NCBI GenBank assembly: GCA_005223375.1
Contig: RXOD01006331.1
Coordinates: forward strand, 1-10,674
Origin: Amoebophrya sp. AT5.2
Lineage: Eukaryota; Sar; Dinophyceae; Syndiniales; Amoebophryaceae
Reading direction: 5' to 3'
DNA: 10,674 nt
Both the position numbers and the translations under genes were made by a program. Below the pieces are notes generated by a model, which ran no database searches, was not told the DNA's origin, and worked only from the letters and a program-made list of their open reading frames with translations. Shown here piece after piece: positions 7,258 to 10,674 of the stretch. How positions within the stretch are numbered: the stretch's first letter is position 1; each line of letters begins with the position of its first letter.

Positions 7258-8901
7258 ATGCTTGCTGGTCTGCAGTTTGAGGAAGGGGAGTTTCCTCCAT
7301 TCCGCTCTCTCTACACCTGGCGACCGCAGCGGGTGATCTACAACGAGCTGCCGGATACTGCAACCTCCAATTTGACCCTTTGGGGCGAGGGAACTTTCCT
7401 ACGGGACCTAGCCAGCTACCGGTATTGATCCTAGTAAATCGTGGTGTTGAGCTTTTTCTTGAAATCGGATTGTAATGGCATCCGCGCAGCTTTACTTGAT
7501 TTCCTGCCCTGTTACAGTTACTCCGAGCCCGCTGCAAATTGCCTGACTTCTCGCAACGTGCTTGAGTATCTCGGCGGCATTTGCGCCGACGGCCACCTGC
7601 TGTGCGCAACTTTTGTTCCCGACAATCCGTACGAAATTGAGTTTGGGACCTACGCCACCATCCTTCGCGTGGACGTGAACACTCAACTGGTCTGGTTTCG
7701 CGGGTTCGTACACCCCGACGCGGCGTTCGGGGAGCCCTTCCGGGATCGGTTCGAGACCGAACTCGAGAAAACTTCCGAGCGGTTCACCAACGACCGTGCG
7801 CAGCGGAAAAAGCAGGCGGATACCGAGCGGAAGCTCCAGGCCGCAAAGGACAAACTGCTCGCGTCGATCGGAAAAAAGCCGAAGAAGGCCACTTCGCGGA
7901 AATCAGCGCCTGCTGTGATGAGCCCGACGGCGCGGAAGCGGCTGGAAGCGCTGAAGAAGCAGCAAGAGGAACTAGCGGCAAAGCGCAACACGGAGGGCGG
8001 CAGTTCCGCCTCGGAGGAGGTGTTCTTGGAGGACCGGGCTCCTAGCAGTCGAGCCGGCGGCAGTAGCGCGGGCTCGGTGTCCGGGAGCGGTAGCGCGTCT
8101 GCACGCTCGTCGATAATGTCGTCCGCCTCGTCCTCGGCAGCAGGATCCTCCTCTTCCCGCGGCGGCGCCGGCGACACCACCGAAAACGCGCTGAAGGCGT
8201 TGGGCCACACCTCGCTCGATGACCCGCCCAAGGAGCCACCGCTTCCCGCTTCGGACGACTTCACGGATCCGAACAACCCGTTCTCGTTCCACGCCGAAGA
8301 AGTCGCGAAGGGCCGGCAGAGCACGGGCTTATTGAAGCAAACCGTGCAACAACTGGCGCTGGCGGACCGGAAAAAGTTCTGCGTGAGCTTCTCGGATTTC
8401 GAGAAGTTTGTTTACGATGTGCAGTACTGCGAAATTGCGGATCTGGTGTACGGCACGCGGCAGCCGCAGGACTGGAAGGAGCAGGCGGTGTTTAACACAA
8501 TTCGTGGCATCTTCACGCACATGGGGGGCGGGAGGACCGCCGGTTCTGGTAGTGGTCCCGTCACCCCCACAGCGAGTGGAGGCGGAGGAGCGGCAGCACG
8601 GGGGCGGTCCGCCACCCCGCCGCCGCGGAGCCGGCAGGAGTTGCAGTTGCGAGCGACGACGGAGAATACCTGCTACGAGGTGTGGAAGTCGTTGGTGCGC
8701 GTGGAGTTTGAGGAGTTCGGTATCGACCAGGTGCGGTTTTACGTTTTGGCGAACCGCTGGAACCCGCGGCTGAGTGAAAAGGACCTCGCGAGCCTGTGGC
8801 GCGACTGCGACCTGGACCGGGACAACTTTTTGAGTTACCCCGAGTTCTACCGCCTTTTCGAGCTCGCGAAACAGTTCTGCAGAGTCGACTTCGAACTGTA
8901 G
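7258..8901 (+). CDS. EF-hand/EH-like domain protein with NPF motif (two certain exons)
   Basis: Join 7258-7421, 7518-8901: 515 residues from ATG 7258, TAG stop. The junction gives CG|T (Arg), in frame. No close family is recognised for the N-terminal 130 residues, a folded-looking Tyr/Trp/Phe-rich region. Next come charged, probably coiled helices (about 130-210), a Ser/Ala/Gly-rich linker (nt 7996-8178), a Pro/Asp-rich segment with an Asn-Pro-Phe motif (nt 8275-8283), and a helical region split by a second Gly/Ser/Pro-rich insert (nt 8522-8640). The C-terminal domain ends in a canonical EF-hand loop, DLDRDNFLSYPE (nt 8809-8844), with Asp at 1, 3 and 5 and Glu at 12. The residues around it (Leu-Ser...Leu-Trp...EF) resemble the second half of an EH domain. 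Calcium binding is likely. A role in endocytic or membrane traffic is inference. An upstream exon may exist at 6937-7074, which would make 574 residues. Confidence 0.8.
7422..7517 (+). other. Intron in the EF-hand gene (96 nt, phase 2)
   Basis: The donor is CTACCG|GTATTG and the acceptor is CCCTGTTACAG|TTACTCC, with a pyrimidine-rich tail. The two leftover bases CG plus T restore Arg, and Tyr-Ser-Glu-Pro follows in an open frame. Read through, the upstream frame stops at once (TGA at 7426) and the downstream frame has a TAA at 7435, so splicing is required. Confidence 0.8.
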
Positions 8902-9375
8902 CCGCTGTAGATGAGTAGATCTTCGCCGTTCGCTCTTGGGTCGGCCGGATCGGGGGCGGGACACTTAGGTTCCCAGCTACAAAACTTTTTCGCATTTTTG
9001 GTCGATCGTGCATTGATTCACTTTTGCAGTCAACTATGGTGCACCGTACAAAGAAACGAGGATGTTCAACAGGAACGAACATTCGAGTAGCGCGCATGAT
9101 GACGAGCACTGTTTTTTTGGTAGCTGAGCTTGGCGCTGAGATCATCAAGAGCGAGCAAATCGGCGTTTACAACATTGAAAGTAGAATACTCTGCGCTGCC
9201 AGGAAAATCGGTAGGCGCGCTGCATGCGGATCGGGACTATTGTCGTTAGTTGTTTAATACCATGAGTTAGACCAAAGCCAAACAAAAGCGCATACGGAAA
9301 GCAGTATTTTTTTACGCCCGCATCTTCAATTCCGACGTTGACAGCCGTAACTACCAATCCCTTTAAGCGCCCAAG
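8902..9375. other. Intergenic stretch between the EF-hand and DENN genes
   Basis: No convincing gene is present. A frame from ATG 9036 to 9257 (about 73 codons) lacks the GC-rich third positions of the flanking genes and has no recognisable motif. A good acceptor-like site, CACTTTTGCAG, ends at 9029, and a weaker one, CCCTTTAAG, ends at about 9367, just before the ATG at 9376. Either could receive a spliced leader. The stretch probably holds the 3' UTR of one gene and the promoter or 5' UTR of the next. Confidence 0.5.
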
Positions 9376-10674
9376 ATGTTCCGCAAATTTCGTGACGCCA
9401 TGCGGCCGAGTGCGCACCCGAGCGCCTCGCCCAAGTCGGCCGTAGACGATGAGGCGACGGAGTTTGAAATCGGGGAGGAGGACTGGTCCCTCCCGCTTTT
9501 CGACCCGACGCTGCGGGATCTGCTCGGAAACAACCCGGCAGGGAGCCCGGTACTTGGCGATGCCACTGGGGGTCCGGTCGGCGCGGGGTCCGGTGCTAAA
9601 CTGCACACGGGAACAGGGTGTCCGGGAGAGACGTCCATGATGGATGCCCTCTCGACCGGGAGCAGGGTCGTTGCGAGCAGCGGAGATGCGGAAACGGTGT
9701 CGACAGCAAGCACAGCAGGTGCGCCGGCACGGGAAGACGGGCGCGAGGAAGGCGCTCGCGCTGCCAGCACGTGTACGACTGATGCACCAGCACAGGAGCG
9801 GCAGGAAAGTTCAAGCGCGCCGTTCATCTTCGAATCGCCGACGAAGGACCGAACGCAGGAGGCTGCGGTGAAGCTGAGCGACCATTTCGTGTGGAACTGT
9901 GAGCGCCCTGTGGTGCCGCCACATTGCTTCGTTGGCGTCGGAGTTGTGATCTTCGACGAGGTGGAGGGGCCAGTAGTCGACTGGTTCTATGCAGGAGGAG
10001 GGACGAAGCTAGACTACGACAGAAACGAAAATGGAAAAGCCTCTGCTCCTACTGCGACGGGAGCAGCCGCCTCATCTGTGCGTTTTCCGGTGCTGTCCCC
10101 GGACGTTCGCCGCTTCAGCGCCGCCGGCAGGGCACCTGCTACTTCGAAAGCGACGCCTCCCTCAGCCGCAGCTACAACTACAGCAGCAACCGCGCCAGAC
10201 ACCGTCACAGATACCGTCGAGGAAAAAAATGCTGCCAGCCCAGCAATCACCGCACCTTCTCCGCAGCAGCAGGAGTTCGCCTTCCACGAGGACCTTCACC
10301 CGTATCTGGCATTCCTCACCATTCCCGACGGCGGGCATGCCGTTCGAGAGGATTCGTTCTCCACAACGTATTTCCTCTTGCCAACGTCGTCGAGTTCCGC
10401 TTCCGGCGGAACAGGCTCGACCACAAGCACCGTTCTTTACGGCGTCTCCCTGTACGGGTGGCAGCTGTGCGCGAGTGCCAAGCGGGGGTACCGGCAGTCG
10501 GCACTGGTGCTTCTGGCGCAGGCGCCGTTCTTCGGGCATTTGCGTAAGCGGCTCCTACCGATCGCGCGCATCTGCCTCCTCGGGGAAGCGGAGCACGTGC
10601 GGGACATTTTGAAGGAGTGGTACGATTACATCCGAAAGGGCGTCACGCCACACGCGTTGGCGGTAGCAGCGGCC
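9376..10674 (+). CDS. AVL9/DENND6-type DENN-domain protein, 3'-partial
   Basis: The frame is open from ATG 9376 to the right edge: 433 codons, no intron, no stop. Residues 183-205 match the first strands of the longin/uDENN module, with Val-Gly-Val-Gly-Val-Val-Ile-Phe-Asp then Glu-Gly-Pro-Val-Val-Asp. Residues 307-336 carry the second block, Tyr-Leu-Ala-Phe-Leu...Pro-Asp-Gly-Gly-His...Glu-Asp...Tyr-Phe-Leu-Leu-Pro. From 353 comes Leu-Tyr-Gly-Val-Ser-Leu-Tyr, then a Ser-Ala-Leu-Val-Leu-Leu...Pro-Phe-Phe-Gly-His-Leu block, typical of AVL9 and DENND6. AVL9 acts in late secretory export; DENN proteins generally engage Rab GTPases. Unusual points are a 180-residue acidic, Ser/Thr/Ala-rich N-terminal extension and a 100-residue low-complexity insert between the first two conserved blocks. 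The ATG has A at -3. The cDENN and dDENN parts lie outside the window. AVL9 is favoured over DENND6 but not proven. Confidence 0.8.
   Translation, partial: MFRKFRDAMRPSAHPSASPKSAVDDEATEFEIGEEDWSLPLFDPTLRDLLGNNPAGSPVLGDATGGPVGAGSGAKLHTGTGCPGETSMMDALSTGSRVVASSGDAETVSTASTAGAPAREDGREEGARAASTCTTDAPAQERQESSSAPFIFESPTKDRTQEAAVKLSDHFVWNCERPVVPPHCFVGVGVVIFDEVEGPVVDWFYAGGGTKLDYDRNENGKASAPTATGAAASSVRFPVLSPDVRRFSAAGRAPATSKATPPSAAATTTAATAPDTVTDTVEEKNAASPAITAPSPQQQEFAFHEDLHPYLAFLTIPDGGHAVREDSFSTTYFLLPTSSSSASGGTGSTTSTVLYGVSLYGWQLCASAKRGYRQSALVLLAQAPFFGHLRKRLLPIARICLLGEAEHVRDILKEWYDYIRKGVTPHALAVAAA

Noticed and set aside
7683..8324. 213-codon Ser/Ala-rich open frame on the - strand
   Set aside because: It mirrors the charged and low-complexity part of the EF-hand gene. 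The sense frame continues into a real EF-hand.
9036..9257. Small gene of about 73 codons between the EF-hand and DENN genes
   Set aside because: No motif, no GC-rich third positions as in its neighbours, and a basic, Cys-containing composition typical of random frames.
8930..9375. Relict spliced-leader sequence upstream of the DENN gene, as in retroposed dinoflagellate genes
   Set aside because: No stretch resembling the conserved dinoflagellate leader was found here or before the other starts.
1..10674. CRISPR array, tRNA, rRNA, IS element, phage or toxin-antitoxin genes
   Set aside because: No regularly spaced repeats, cloverleaf-like sequences, transposase of a known IS family or paired small genes were seen. 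Spliceosomal introns argue against prokaryotic DNA.

Overview
This window looks like compact nuclear DNA from a unicellular eukaryote. Three protein genes lie head to tail on the + strand. They have GC-rich exons and short, AT-richer spliceosomal introns: six well-supported introns of 83-342 nt, all GT-AG. Splicing restores the reading frame at every junction. There is no sign of prokaryotic organisation (no Shine-Dalgarno-led starts, no operon overlaps). The standard genetic code fits. A dinoflagellate or syndinian-type alveolate is my best guess. The reasons are same-strand gene order, an intron carrying an inverted-repeat insert, alanine/serine/glycine-rich low-complexity inserts, and one sequence block resembling abundant uncharacterised dinoflagellate proteins. 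This assignment is inference from memory, not a database result.

Layout. Positions 2-6268 hold one large gene, truncated at its 5' end, of at least six exons (2-125, 468-1595, 1776-2380, 2464-3078, 3235-4141, 4263-6268). It encodes at least 1794 residues of an unrecognised protein with a Asp-Gln-Gly-Gly...Asp-x-x-His-Arg block, acidic linkers, two SUMO-interaction-like motifs and a cysteine-rich C-terminus. Its first intron contains a 16-bp perfect inverted repeat 141 bp from end to end, which looks like an introner or MITE-like insertion. Positions 6269-6936 show no supportable gene. Positions 7258-8901 (possibly starting at 6937) hold a second spliced gene, encoding an EF-hand/EH-like protein with an NPF motif. 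Positions 8902-9375 are intergenic. From 9376 to beyond the right edge is an intronless (so far) gene for an AVL9/DENND6-type DENN protein of late secretory or endosomal traffic.

Functional links. The second and third genes may both belong to membrane traffic (EH/NPF and DENN), but genes of related function are not usually clustered in such organisms, so I treat the adjacency as weak evidence. The first gene is the most novel object. It is either a lineage-specific multidomain nuclear protein or a domesticated or live selfish-element protein. No known system such as CRISPR, a toxin-antitoxin pair, a phage or a biosynthetic cluster is visible.
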